This document shows, piece by piece, positions 35,062 through 43,726 of a stretch of 64,000 nucleotides of DNA. The stretch lies in assembly GCF_032921865.1 (NCBI RefSeq), contig NZ_CP136684.1, forward strand, positions 221,001-285,000, read 5' to 3'. The position numbers and the translations under genes are program-made. The stretch comes from Thalassospira lucentensis. Its GTDB lineage: Bacteria; Pseudomonadota; Alphaproteobacteria; Rhodospirillales; Thalassospiraceae. Position 1 is the first letter of the stretch. Each line of letters starts with the position of its first letter. Below the pieces are notes generated by a model, which did no database searches, had not been told where the DNA came from, and worked only from the letters and a program-made list of their open reading frames with translations.

Positions 35062-35256
35062 TTAGATATCAAAGTTGGTGGGCAATACGATCATATCCCG
35101 GATCGTCACCGTACGCGGGCACGACAGCATGTAAATCACCGCATCTGATACTTCCTCGGGATCAAGCAGCGCGCCATTTTCCTTGGCCTTACGCAGATTC
35201 TCTTGGGGCCAGTCTGCCAAAAGGGCCGAAACGACCTGTCCACCACCGACGGCCAC
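35062..35256 (-). pseudogene. C-terminal remnant of a short-chain dehydrogenase
   Basis: Reads LLADWPQENLRKAKENGALLDPEEVSDAVIYMLSCP, then VTIRDMIVLPTNFDI. This is the usual C-terminal end of YdfG-type SDRs, including the proposed 'DPEEVSDAV-Y' helix and the final strand. The upstream 180 residues with the Rossmann fold and active site are missing: the DNA before it is unrelated and low in protein character. It is a decayed gene end, not a functional enzyme. Confidence 0.6.
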
Positions 35257-35814
35257 AACCCAATGCTGCCAATGCTGCCACTGCTACCTTCGCTGCCGCT
35301 TCCGGCAAATTCGGGGTCCGTTCCCCGACAAGACGCACCTCTCCCGTCATGACAAATGATCGAGTTAGTCCCCCAGCCCTAATCCTCGGGTAGAACGCCG
35401 CCATAATGACTCCGCCAGCCGCCGGTCAATATCCTGAGAATCACCCCGCCGCCCTGTCTGTATCTTTGTCCCTGCATCCTGATCACCTCTTTCATCCGGC
35501 CCCAAACGCAAAAACCCGCAGAGCCTAAAAGGCCTTGCGGGTTTCGGTCCGGGTGCATTTCTCCCGTTGATTTTTTCACTTATGCCACAAACAAAAGAAC
35601 AAATCAAGAACTTTTTCACAAAATGCATGGGGTAGCAGGCACCGGATAGGATGCAGGATGGGGCTTCACGCAATCTGCGCGCGGGCTCACCCCCATGCCC
35701 GACTTTCGGCTTAAAACGTGCCACTGGCACCTTTTCTTGGCGCTCTCAGCACCATCTCTCGATCCGCGAAAATATCGGTTTTGTGAAAATTTCCCCCGCC
35801 CCCATTTCGCGATT
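35257..35814. other. Gene-poor region between the SDR remnant and the siderophore promoter
   Basis: About 560 bases with no convincing gene. It contains short tandem-like AATGCTGCC copies near 35265-35285, a strong minus-strand terminator at 35510-35544 and, upstream of it on that strand, TTGATT near 35605 as a possible -35. A short untranslated RNA ending at that terminator is possible. The region looks like a degraded insertion or deletion boundary. Confidence 0.4.
35510..35544 (-). terminator. Rho-independent terminator (no obvious upstream gene)
   Basis: On the minus strand AAACCCGCA pairs with TGCGGGTTT, extended by an inner GCC/GGC pair, and is followed by TT after the stem (GGGTTTTTG). 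There is no recognised gene just upstream on that strand, so it may end a small RNA or a lost gene. Confidence 0.75.
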
Positions 35815-35833
35815 GACAATCATTATTAATATC
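35815..35833 (+). promoter_or_regulatory. Fur-box-like operator before the siderophore operon
   Basis: GACAATCATTATTAATATC matches 14 of 19 bases of the classical Fur consensus. It overlaps TTGACA (35813-35818), a good -35, so Fur binding would block transcription under iron sufficiency. It is 160 bases before the acsD start. Confidence 0.6.
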
Positions 35834-35958
35834 ATTAGCGTGCCCGCAATAAATGAGCCATAAAACATTACAACAACCTTAAATATAAACCACATCTCTA
35901 ACTGACAGAAGAATGTCAAACAGAGATATGCACTTAGCCGGGAAAGACAGGTGACGAA

Positions 35959-35978
35959 TTTCTATTCAGCAATAGAAA
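35959..35978 (+). promoter_or_regulatory. Inverted repeat in the acsD leader
   Basis: TTTCTATT and AATAGAAA flank a four-base CAGC loop, ending 14 bases before the acsD ATG and just upstream of its AAGGA ribosome binding site. An mRNA hairpin affecting translation is possible; a protein operator is also possible. Confidence 0.4.
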
Positions 35979-35992
35979 CAAGGACATAGACC

Positions 35993-37810
35993 ATGGCTGG
36001 AATCACGATCCAAAAAGAAGAGCAAACCCTGCAACCGCCCCTGTCAAAATCTGGTGCAAGACCGTCAACACTTGCACAATCGCCACCAGCGCACGCGCTT
36101 TTCAATTGTCTGGTCAAGGAATTTGCCCTGCCCCAGGGTCTGATCCGCTATCAATGGCCCAAGGATCGTGATCGTCTTCCGGTCGAGATTACACATGCAT
36201 CCGGTCACATTGTTCCGATGCATGTCTTCATGCCCGACCAATCCGAGTTCTTTGTGCTCGTTGACCGGAAATCCGGCATGGGAAGTCAATATTACCTGTC
36301 GCATATCTACGGCAAGCTGCCCGGCGGACGATGGAAACAGCTCGACCCGGAACTGCTTGCCGCCCGCCTTCTGTCAAGCTGTGCAGCGCCAGAGACACCG
36401 GTCAATGGCGAGCTGCTAAAACAAATTCAGTCCAGCATCACGCTGAGCGAAGAAATCGCCCTGCATGCCGAAATCCTAAAACCCGATCCCTTCCGCGACT
36501 ATATCGCAAGCGAGCAGAATTTATGGTTCGGTCATCCGTCCCACCCGGCCCCGAAAGCACGGCTTTGGCCCGATAACGCACCGGTTGCCCGTTACTCGCC
36601 GGAATTTTCCCCGCAGGTACGGATGCATGTGCTTGAGGTCCCGTCATCCGGGCTGAATATCCGAACCGATGACACCAGCCATTCAGACGTGCTGGACGGC
36701 ATCGCGGATCAAAGCAACTGCCCGCCGGGATATGCACGGATTTCACTGCACCCTGTTCAGGCCAGGCTTTTTCTTGGAGACCCTCGCGTCGAGCGCCTTT
36801 TACGGACAGGCATGATCCGCGATCTCGGTGAAACAGGTTTTCATGCCCGCCCCACCGCCTCGATCCGGACGATGTATATCGATGGGCACGACTATTTCAT
36901 CAAGGGCTCCTTGAATATCCGCATTACAAACTGCGTTCGCAAAAATGCGTGGTACGAACTCGAAAGCACGATCAGGATCAACCGTCTTCTTCGCGAACTG
37001 ACCAGCACCGCCGCCACGTCCACAGGGGGCCTGAACCTGATTGAAGAACCCGCCACAATCAGCTGGAGCCCCGAAGATGCTGATCCCGAAGATGACATCT
37101 GGTTTCGGGAACAAACCGGCGCAATCCTGCGCCGCAACTTCTGCAAGACCGAAGGTGCCGAACAATGCGTGATCGCCGCCACCCTGTTTGCCCGCGATCT
37201 TGACCTGCAATCCAATTGCGCCCGTTACTTTGCCCGCTGGAAGCTTGACCAGAATGACCGCGCCAAACTCGAATGGTTTACCAGCTATCTGAAAGCGCTT
37301 CTGAAGCCGGTTCTGTTCCTGTTTTACAATCACGGCATCGTCATGGAGCCGCATCTGCAAAATACGGTCATCGTCCATGAAAATGGCCATGTTGCCAGAC
37401 TGCTTCTGCGCGATTACGAGGGGGTCAAGCTGACCTCGGACAAGGGGATCGCGCATATTGACGCAACCGTTCACCCGACTGTCCGCCAGTCCATGGAATA
37501 CAGCCGAGAGGCCGGGTGGCGGCGCATCAGCTACTGCCTTTTTGTCAACAATCTGAGCGAGGCCATTCTGGCCTTAAGCGAAAACAGTCCCGGACTTGCA
37601 AACACCATGTGGCAGCAGGTCCGTCGCGAACTTCACCAAATTTCCCGCGACCTTCACGGCCCGCCCCCTGAGATTGATCAGTTGATTGCCAGCGGCGAAG
37701 TGGCCTGCAAAACCAACTTCAAAGTGCGACTGGCCGCCCAGGCTGATCGCAATGCCGGTTACGTCACATTGAAAGCACCGTGGCACAGCGAGGAATGCGA
37801 TCATGAATAA
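35993..37810 (+). CDS. acsD: NIS siderophore synthetase, AcsD-like (citrate-amine/alcohol ligase)
   Basis: 605 residues. IucA/IucC family: SLHPVQ (H253-P-V-Q), ATP-site K304 in KGSLNIRITN followed by RKNAWYELES, and HGIVMEPHLQN (447-457) in the C-terminal FhuF-like palm. AcsD enzymes adenylate a citrate carboxylate and condense it with L-serine, the first step of achromobactin assembly. The assignment as AcsD rests mainly on gene order (AcsD, AcsE, exporter, AcsC, AcsB, AcsA), because family members are hard to separate by reading. First gene of the Fur-box operon; it overlaps the next gene by eight bases. Confidence 0.82.
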   Translation: MAGITIQKEEQTLQPPLSKSGARPSTLAQSPPAHALFNCLVKEFALPQGLIRYQWPKDRDRLPVEITHASGHIVPMHVFMPDQSEFFVLVDRKSGMGSQYYLSHIYGKLPGGRWKQLDPELLAARLLSSCAAPETPVNGELLKQIQSSITLSEEIALHAEILKPDPFRDYIASEQNLWFGHPSHPAPKARLWPDNAPVARYSPEFSPQVRMHVLEVPSSGLNIRTDDTSHSDVLDGIADQSNCPPGYARISLHPVQARLFLGDPRVERLLRTGMIRDLGETGFHARPTASIRTMYIDGHDYFIKGSLNIRITNCVRKNAWYELESTIRINRLLRELTSTAATSTGGLNLIEEPATISWSPEDADPEDDIWFREQTGAILRRNFCKTEGAEQCVIAATLFARDLDLQSNCARYFARWKLDQNDRAKLEWFTSYLKALLKPVLFLFYNHGIVMEPHLQNTVIVHENGHVARLLLRDYEGVKLTSDKGIAHIDATVHPTVRQSMEYSREAGWRRISYCLFVNNLSEAILALSENSPGLANTMWQQVRRELHQISRDLHGPPPEIDQLIASGEVACKTNFKVRLAAQADRNAGYVTLKAPWHSEECDHE

Positions 37811-40427
37811 CACAGACATGTCCAGGACCGTCAGCGAAGCCGTGCTGAGCCGTTTCAAAGCGCTGGCCGAGGATACACCCGATCCTCTTGCCGCTTTTGT
37901 CTATGACCTGGAGGCACTGAAAAACCACGTAAATCAGGTCATGTCCGCGCTGCCCAAAGGGGTGGAACTTTACTATGCCATCAAAGCCAACAGCGAAACG
38001 GAAATTCTCGAAACCATTGCGCCACTGGTTGACGGGTTTGAAATTTCCTCGGGCGGGGAAATTGCCCGTATCGCGAATTGCAGCCTGACAAAGCCTTTCG
38101 TCTTTTCCGGACCGGGCAAGCTGACATCGGATATGGAATCCGCGATCAGAAAGGGCGTGGAATTCATTCATGTCGAAAGCATACATGAACTCGGCCTGCT
38201 GGATGCTGCCGCCCGTAAACTCGGCAAAACCCAGAATATCCTGATCCGCATCAATCCGGCCTTGCCCGAAAACATGCAGACAAAGCTGTCAATGGCCGGA
38301 ACCGCAACGCCGTTTGGCATCGAAGAAGCCAGACTGCCCGAAGTAATCGCACTGGCGGAAAACTGCCCGAACCTTCAACTGAAGGGGTTCCACATTCATG
38401 CAATGTCTCATCAGACAGACTGCAGGCGTCATCAGACCCTGATCGATTTTTATCTGGGAAAATGGCCCGAATGGAAATCCCTGACACGCGATCCTGGCAC
38501 CCTGACGCATCTCAATGTCGGTGGCGGTATCGGCGTCAATTACACTGAAGCTCAGCAATTCGACTGGACCGGCTTCTGCCGGCATCTTGAAGACAGCTTG
38601 CGCAAAACCGAAAACCCGCCCCAAATCCGGCTGGAACCGGGGCGGTTCATCACCGCTTTTTGCGGATATTACGGAATTGAGGTTCTCGATATCAAGGAAA
38701 GCCACGCCCGTCGTTTCCTTGTATGCCGCGGCGGAACCCATCAATTCAGACTGCCTGCTGCCCAGAACCATAATCATCCTGTTCTTCACTTCCCTGATGC
38801 GTTGTCACGCCCGGGAAACAGTCCGGCCCAGTCGGGTATATTCGACATTGTCGGCCAATTATGCACGCCCAAGGATGTGCTAAGCCGGGACCGGGAACTG
38901 GAAAACGTAAAGGTCGGCAGCCTGCTGGTTCTGCCAATGGCGGGTGCTTATGGTTTTAACATTTCACATGTCGATTTTCTTTGTCACCCCAAACCCCTGA
39001 TCGACTTCATCCCGGTCGGGCCGAAGTCACAGACGACAGGAACCGCTCACACAACAAGGGACTACACGGCAATAGAAGTCAGCAACACCGATCTGTTGCA
39101 GCAACAGGCAAACCGTGAATCCAGTGCTCGTACCTATCCCCGCAGGTTCCCTCTTGCCATCCGGCATGCAAAGGGGCTGACCGTGACGGATATGGATGGC
39201 AAGGAATATATCGACTGTCTTGCCGGCGCAGGAACGCTGGCACTCGGACACAATCATAATGTTGTCACCGATGCCATCCGGGAAATGATCGATGCCAACG
39301 TGCCGCTGCATACCCTTGATATCACAACCGCCACGAAAGAAGCGTTCATTGACGAACTGCTCGTTTGCCTGCCCGCAAACTTCTCACGCGATGCGCGCGT
39401 ACATTTCTGCGGGCCGACCGGCGCAGATGGTGTCGAGGCCGCGATCAAGCTGGCAAAAATTGCGACTGGTCGCAGTACTATCCTGTCTTTCCAGGGAGGA
39501 TATCATGGCAGCACCCACGCAACCATGAGCCTGAGCGGCAACCTGCACCAGAAGGGAGCACTGGAAGGGTTGGTGCCCAATGTCCATTTCATGCCTTACC
39601 CCTATGATTATCGCTGCCCCTTCGGGCTCGGCGGCAGGGCCGGCGAAAAAGCCGGTCTCAATTTCATCCGTTCTGTCCTTGGCGATCCGGAAAGCGGCGT
39701 CACCAAACCGGCAGCCATCATTCTGGAAGCTGTTCAGGGGGAAGGCGGTGCCATCCCTGCCCCGGATGACTGGCTAAAAGAATTGCGCCAGCTCACATTG
39801 GAACACGACGTACTTCTGATCATTGACGAGGTGCAGACCGGCTTCGGACGCACCGGAAAACTTTTCGCCTTCGAGCATTCCGGCATCACACCCGATATCG
39901 TTGTGATGTCCAAGGCTGTCGGCGGCGGTTTGCCATTATCTGTTATCGCCTATCACAGGAAATACGATAAATGGCAACCCGGCGCCCATATCGGAACCTT
40001 CCGCGGTAATCAGCTTGCCATGGCCGCAGGCAGAAACACCTTGCGCTACATTCGCGAGAATGATCTTGCCGGGCACGCTGCGGCTATCGGCCAGCAACTT
40101 GCATCCGCCCTTCGAAACCTTCAGACAGCCTTCCCGCAAATTGGCGATGTTCGCGGGCGCGGCTTGATGCTGGGCGTGGAGATGATCGAGGATCGCACAT
40201 CGGATATCCAGGGCTATCCGAAAGCAGATCCGGCTCTCGCCCGGTCCGTTCAAAAATCCTGCTTTGATCGAGGCCTTATCCTTGAGGTCGGAGGACGCCA
40301 TTCCGCCGTTCTGCGGTTCCTGCCGCCTCTGATCATCAGCAATGCCGAAATGTTGAAAATCATCGACATCTTCAGCGATGCAATCGCCGAAAACTGCGCA
40401 CAACGGACACTTAACGTTGCAGAATAA
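37803..40427 (+). CDS. acsE-acsF: Fused PLP decarboxylase (AcsE-like) and diaminobutyrate-2-oxoglutarate aminotransferase (AcsF-like)
   Basis: 874 residues. Residues 1-408 form a fold-III PLP decarboxylase: K61 in YAIKAN, HIHAMSHQ, LNVGGGIG and RLEPGRF. Residues about 429-874 form a class III aminotransferase, opening LLQQQANRESSARTYPRR, with IIDEVQTGFGRTG and the PLP lysine K704 in VVMSKAVGGGLP. Only about 20 residues link them and no stop or frame change occurs, so it is a true fusion. Expected roles: decarboxylation of the citryl-serine intermediate or a related amino acid, and synthesis of L-2,4-diaminobutyrate from aspartate semialdehyde. The two are separate genes in known achromobactin loci. 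Confidence 0.88.
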   Translation: MNNTDMSRTVSEAVLSRFKALAEDTPDPLAAFVYDLEALKNHVNQVMSALPKGVELYYAIKANSETEILETIAPLVDGFEISSGGEIARIANCSLTKPFVFSGPGKLTSDMESAIRKGVEFIHVESIHELGLLDAAARKLGKTQNILIRINPALPENMQTKLSMAGTATPFGIEEARLPEVIALAENCPNLQLKGFHIHAMSHQTDCRRHQTLIDFYLGKWPEWKSLTRDPGTLTHLNVGGGIGVNYTEAQQFDWTGFCRHLEDSLRKTENPPQIRLEPGRFITAFCGYYGIEVLDIKESHARRFLVCRGGTHQFRLPAAQNHNHPVLHFPDALSRPGNSPAQSGIFDIVGQLCTPKDVLSRDRELENVKVGSLLVLPMAGAYGFNISHVDFLCHPKPLIDFIPVGPKSQTTGTAHTTRDYTAIEVSNTDLLQQQANRESSARTYPRRFPLAIRHAKGLTVTDMDGKEYIDCLAGAGTLALGHNHNVVTDAIREMIDANVPLHTLDITTATKEAFIDELLVCLPANFSRDARVHFCGPTGADGVEAAIKLAKIATGRSTILSFQGGYHGSTHATMSLSGNLHQKGALEGLVPNVHFMPYPYDYRCPFGLGGRAGEKAGLNFIRSVLGDPESGVTKPAAIILEAVQGEGGAIPAPDDWLKELRQLTLEHDVLLIIDEVQTGFGRTGKLFAFEHSGITPDIVVMSKAVGGGLPLSVIAYHRKYDKWQPGAHIGTFRGNQLAMAAGRNTLRYIRENDLAGHAAAIGQQLASALRNLQTAFPQIGDVRGRGLMLGVEMIEDRTSDIQGYPKADPALARSVQKSCFDRGLILEVGGRHSAVLRFLPPLIISNAEMLKIIDIFSDAIAENCAQRTLNVAE

Positions 40428-41838
40428 GATTGAAAACCTGCCTCCCCGGGTGGTGATGGTATCGGTGCTGCTGGGAACCCTGACGGTCAGCCTGAACAAC
40501 AGTGCGCTCAACCCGGCCGTGCCGGAATTCATGAAGACTTTCGACACCGGCCCTCTGCTTGCAAGCTGGATCGTTGCGGGCTTTATGATGGCGATGGGAT
40601 TGACGATGCCGCTTACCGGTTATCTGAGTAACCGGTACGGCAAACGGCGCCTGTATTTGATCGGGCTTGGCCTGTTCGTTTGCGGCTCATCTCTTGGCGC
40701 GCTTGCCCCCGGTATCAACTGGGTGATTGCGGCACGAATAGTTCAGGGTATTGCAGGGGGATTGATGATCCCTCTGTCGCTGCCCCTGATATTTTCCGTC
40801 TATGAGAAAGAAAAACGCGGCAGGATCACCGGCATCTGGGGCACTGCCGTCATGCTGGCCCCTGCTGTCGGGCCCTTTGTCGGCGGGGTAGCACTGGAAC
40901 TGGCAAGCTGGCAGGTCCTGTTCATCATGAACATCCCATTCGGATTAAGCGCGTTTGTTGTCGCTCTCGTTGGCCTGCCGACAGGTCGGCAGGATGCAAA
41001 TGACAGGCAGCCTTTTGACACCAGGGGGTTTCTGTCTGCCACGCTGGCGATTGCCGTGACAATGATGTGGCTGAACCTTCTGTCAGAAGAAATACTTCCT
41101 GTTTTGGCTATGTGGGGTCTGCCAATACTTGCTGTATTTGCATTTGCCTACTTCATCAGAACGGAACGCAAAAGCCCGGCCCCCCTGCTTGATCTCGGCC
41201 TGTTCACCTATCCCTGCTATCGGATCAGCATTGTGATCACGACCATACAATCGGTCGGCATGTTCGTAACGCTCATCCTGATCCCGTTGCAGCTTCAGAC
41301 CGTGATGGGATATGGCCCCGTATGGACAGGCGCAGCACTTTTGTGCACGGCAGTTTCCGGCAGCATCTTTGTCAATATTGGCGGTCGCTGGCTTGACTGG
41401 CACGGCCCCAGGCTCACCGTCACAACCGGCCTTGTCATCACCTGCATTGCAGCATTTTTGTTGGGCGCAAGCGATGCAAATACTCCCTTGTGGGTGATAT
41501 TTGCCCTGATGATCCTGCGCGGCATCGGACTTGGACTTTCCTACATGCCGGTAACGACCGCAGGTCTGAATGCCATTCCGGAAAACCGCCTTACGCAGGG
41601 TGCTGCGATGAATAACATTTCCAGACGAATCCTGTCTTCCGCCGGAATTGTCATCGCATCCGCCTATCTTGAATGGCACCGCCAGACACATGCCCCTGCG
41701 GCACAGGAAGAAATGGCGGCCATCAGTCAGGTTTTTTTGGCAACGGGTCTACTGATTGCGGGTCTTCTGCCTTTGGCATGTCGCCTGCCGTCAAAGGTGT
41801 TTGTCCAGGCACCAGTCTCCCCGAGGCCAGACCTCTGA
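40378..41838 (+). CDS. DHA2-type MFS exporter (YhcA-like), probable siderophore exporter
   Basis: 486 residues with about 14 hydrophobic segments, as in EmrB/QacA-type H+ antiporters. Features: LLGTLTVSLNNSALNPAVPE helix 1, GYLSNRYGKRRLYLIGLG loop between helices 2 and 3, and GIWGTAVMLAPAVGPFVGG of motif C. Position between acsE/acsF and acsC matches the yhcA gene of achromobactin loci, which exports the finished siderophore. The start shown overlaps the preceding gene by 50 bases; a TTG at 40417 is an alternative that shortens it by 13 residues. Confidence 0.85.
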   Translation: MQSPKTAHNGHLTLQNKIENLPPRVVMVSVLLGTLTVSLNNSALNPAVPEFMKTFDTGPLLASWIVAGFMMAMGLTMPLTGYLSNRYGKRRLYLIGLGLFVCGSSLGALAPGINWVIAARIVQGIAGGLMIPLSLPLIFSVYEKEKRGRITGIWGTAVMLAPAVGPFVGGVALELASWQVLFIMNIPFGLSAFVVALVGLPTGRQDANDRQPFDTRGFLSATLAIAVTMMWLNLLSEEILPVLAMWGLPILAVFAFAYFIRTERKSPAPLLDLGLFTYPCYRISIVITTIQSVGMFVTLILIPLQLQTVMGYGPVWTGAALLCTAVSGSIFVNIGGRWLDWHGPRLTVTTGLVITCIAAFLLGASDANTPLWVIFALMILRGIGLGLSYMPVTTAGLNAIPENRLTQGAAMNNISRRILSSAGIVIASAYLEWHRQTHAPAAQEEMAAISQVFLATGLLIAGLLPLACRLPSKVFVQAPVSPRPDL

Positions 41839-41876
41839 TCATCCTTACATGAATACTGCAAACGGGAAACGAGCCC

Positions 41877-43724
41877 ATGAATGTCAACACTCTCCCCTTT
41901 CCCCGAGAAAGAGAAACCCGCGACACTGCCGTCTATTCCTGGATCAGCAGACAAAACCGGGATTGCTTTGCCAGTGTCGAGCAGCGGGTTCTCAAGCAAC
42001 TGGTGCAAACGCTGATTTTCGAGAAAATCGTTCCTGTCCAAACGCGGGAAACTGATAACGGCATCATGTTTCTGATCGAAGGGCAGAAACGCAGCGGTGC
42101 AACTGTCGGCTACCTGTTTGAGGGGCAGTGCAAGGAAAGCTTCGGGCAAATCAAACTGTCCGGCATCGCCAGATGTCAGTCTGCCGACGCGCAACAGACG
42201 ACCGATGCCAGCCTGACGGGCTTTATTGACGAGGTTCTTTGCCACATTCCCGGTACCGTCAATCTGACGCAGTTTATCGAGGAACTGGAGCAAACCCTTA
42301 TCAAGGATGTTCAGTCCCTGAGCCAGCCCATTCCGGCTGATTTGTCGGCATTCAGGCATGACTACAATAGCTTGGAAGGGCTTATCATGGACGCCCATTC
42401 CTATCATGCATGTTACAAGTCGCGGATCGGCTTTTCACTTGCCGACAATGCTGCCTACGGACCGGAATTCCGTCAGGACATTCATCTTGTCTGGCTGGCG
42501 ATACGGAAAGATCATGCCGATATCGGCCTTTCCCGCAGTTACGAATATGCCTCTGTCATTCAGGAACAGCTTGCCCCGTCCGATTTTGAACATTTCGAAA
42601 CTGTTCTGCGCGACAACAAACTGACTTTCGACGATGTCCGGCTTTTACCGGTCCATCCGTGGCAGTGGGACAAAAAGCTTGTCACCGCCTTCCACCGGGA
42701 AATACGCGACGGTATTCTGATTTATCTTGGTCGTGGCAGTGACGCCTATCACGCACAGCAATCCATTCGTACACTGGCCAATGTCAATGCACCCGATCGC
42801 CCCTATCTCAAGGTGGCAATGCACCTCACCAATACATCAAGCACCCGAATTCTGGCCAATCACACGGTCAGAAACGGCCCCGTCATTACCGACTGGCTGC
42901 AAGATCTGATCGACAATGACAAAAGCGCCGGGGAAATGGATTTTGTCATCCTGCGCGAATTCCTTGGTGTCAGCTTTGATTACGAAACCTTGCCCGAACA
43001 CCGGCGCACCACCGCCTATGGCGGTTTAGGCAGCGTCTGGCGGGAAAGCATGGCGAAATATTTGCGCCCCGGTGAGGCAGCAATACCGTTTAACGGGCTT
43101 ACACACATACAACGCAATGGCAAACCGATCATTGATGACTGGATACAAACCCACGGTCGAGAGGATTGGAGCGCGCAACTGATCCGGGTTGCCGTTCGTC
43201 CCATAATACATTTGTTACTGGCAGAGGGTGTCGGACTTGAATCCCATGGGCAGAATATTGTTCTGATCCACAAGGACGGCTGGCCGGTGCGTATCGCCCT
43301 GAAGGATTTTCACGATGGCGTGCGCTATTGCCCGGATGCACTTGCCCATCCCCACAAGGCCGCGAAACTGCATGCAGCACCAGCCAGCCATCTGCGACTG
43401 AACAGGAATTCCTTCATTATCACTGACGACCTGAATGCCGTTCGCGATTTCACCTGTGATGCATTTTTCTTCATCTGCCTTGCCGAGATCGGCATTTTCC
43501 TCAATGCCAATTATGGGTTGGCGGAACAATGGTTCTGGAAGACAACCGCAGGCGTTATCCGGGAATATCAGGAACAAAATCCCCAACACGCAGAACGCTA
43601 TCAATGCTTTGACGTCTTTGCTCCGACCATTCAGGTCGAAGAATTGACCAAACGCCGCCTGTTTGGGGATAGCGAACCACGCTTCATGGATGTCGCCAAT
43701 CCCCTTTACGCATACAGGCCATAG
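41877..43724 (+). CDS. acsC: NIS siderophore synthetase, AcsC-like
   Basis: 615 residues. IucA/IucC family: EGLIMDAHSYHACYKSRIGF (typical of the branch using amines with 2-oxoglutarate or citrate monoamides), LLPVHPWQWDK, KVAMHLTNTSSTRILANHT, and VGLESHGQNIVLIHKDGWPVRIALKDFHDG of the C-terminal palm. It couples a further diaminobutyrate or 2-oxoglutarate unit during achromobactin assembly. It is ordered directly after the exporter gene, as in known loci, and two bases before acsB. The exact substrate cannot be read from sequence. Confidence 0.82.
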   Translation: MNVNTLPFPRERETRDTAVYSWISRQNRDCFASVEQRVLKQLVQTLIFEKIVPVQTRETDNGIMFLIEGQKRSGATVGYLFEGQCKESFGQIKLSGIARCQSADAQQTTDASLTGFIDEVLCHIPGTVNLTQFIEELEQTLIKDVQSLSQPIPADLSAFRHDYNSLEGLIMDAHSYHACYKSRIGFSLADNAAYGPEFRQDIHLVWLAIRKDHADIGLSRSYEYASVIQEQLAPSDFEHFETVLRDNKLTFDDVRLLPVHPWQWDKKLVTAFHREIRDGILIYLGRGSDAYHAQQSIRTLANVNAPDRPYLKVAMHLTNTSSTRILANHTVRNGPVITDWLQDLIDNDKSAGEMDFVILREFLGVSFDYETLPEHRRTTAYGGLGSVWRESMAKYLRPGEAAIPFNGLTHIQRNGKPIIDDWIQTHGREDWSAQLIRVAVRPIIHLLLAEGVGLESHGQNIVLIHKDGWPVRIALKDFHDGVRYCPDALAHPHKAAKLHAAPASHLRLNRNSFIITDDLNAVRDFTCDAFFFICLAEIGIFLNANYGLAEQWFWKTTAGVIREYQEQNPQHAERYQCFDVFAPTIQVEELTKRRLFGDSEPRFMDVANPLYAYRP

Positions 43725-43726
43725 CC

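Noticed and set aside
35265..35290. Short AATGCTGCC tandem copies as a microsatellite or CRISPR fragment
   Set aside because: Only two to three imperfect copies; too short to interpret.
37803..40427. Two separate genes misjoined by a sequencing error
   Set aside because: The reading frame is continuous with family-consistent sequence on both sides of the linker and no stop; a true fusion is simpler.
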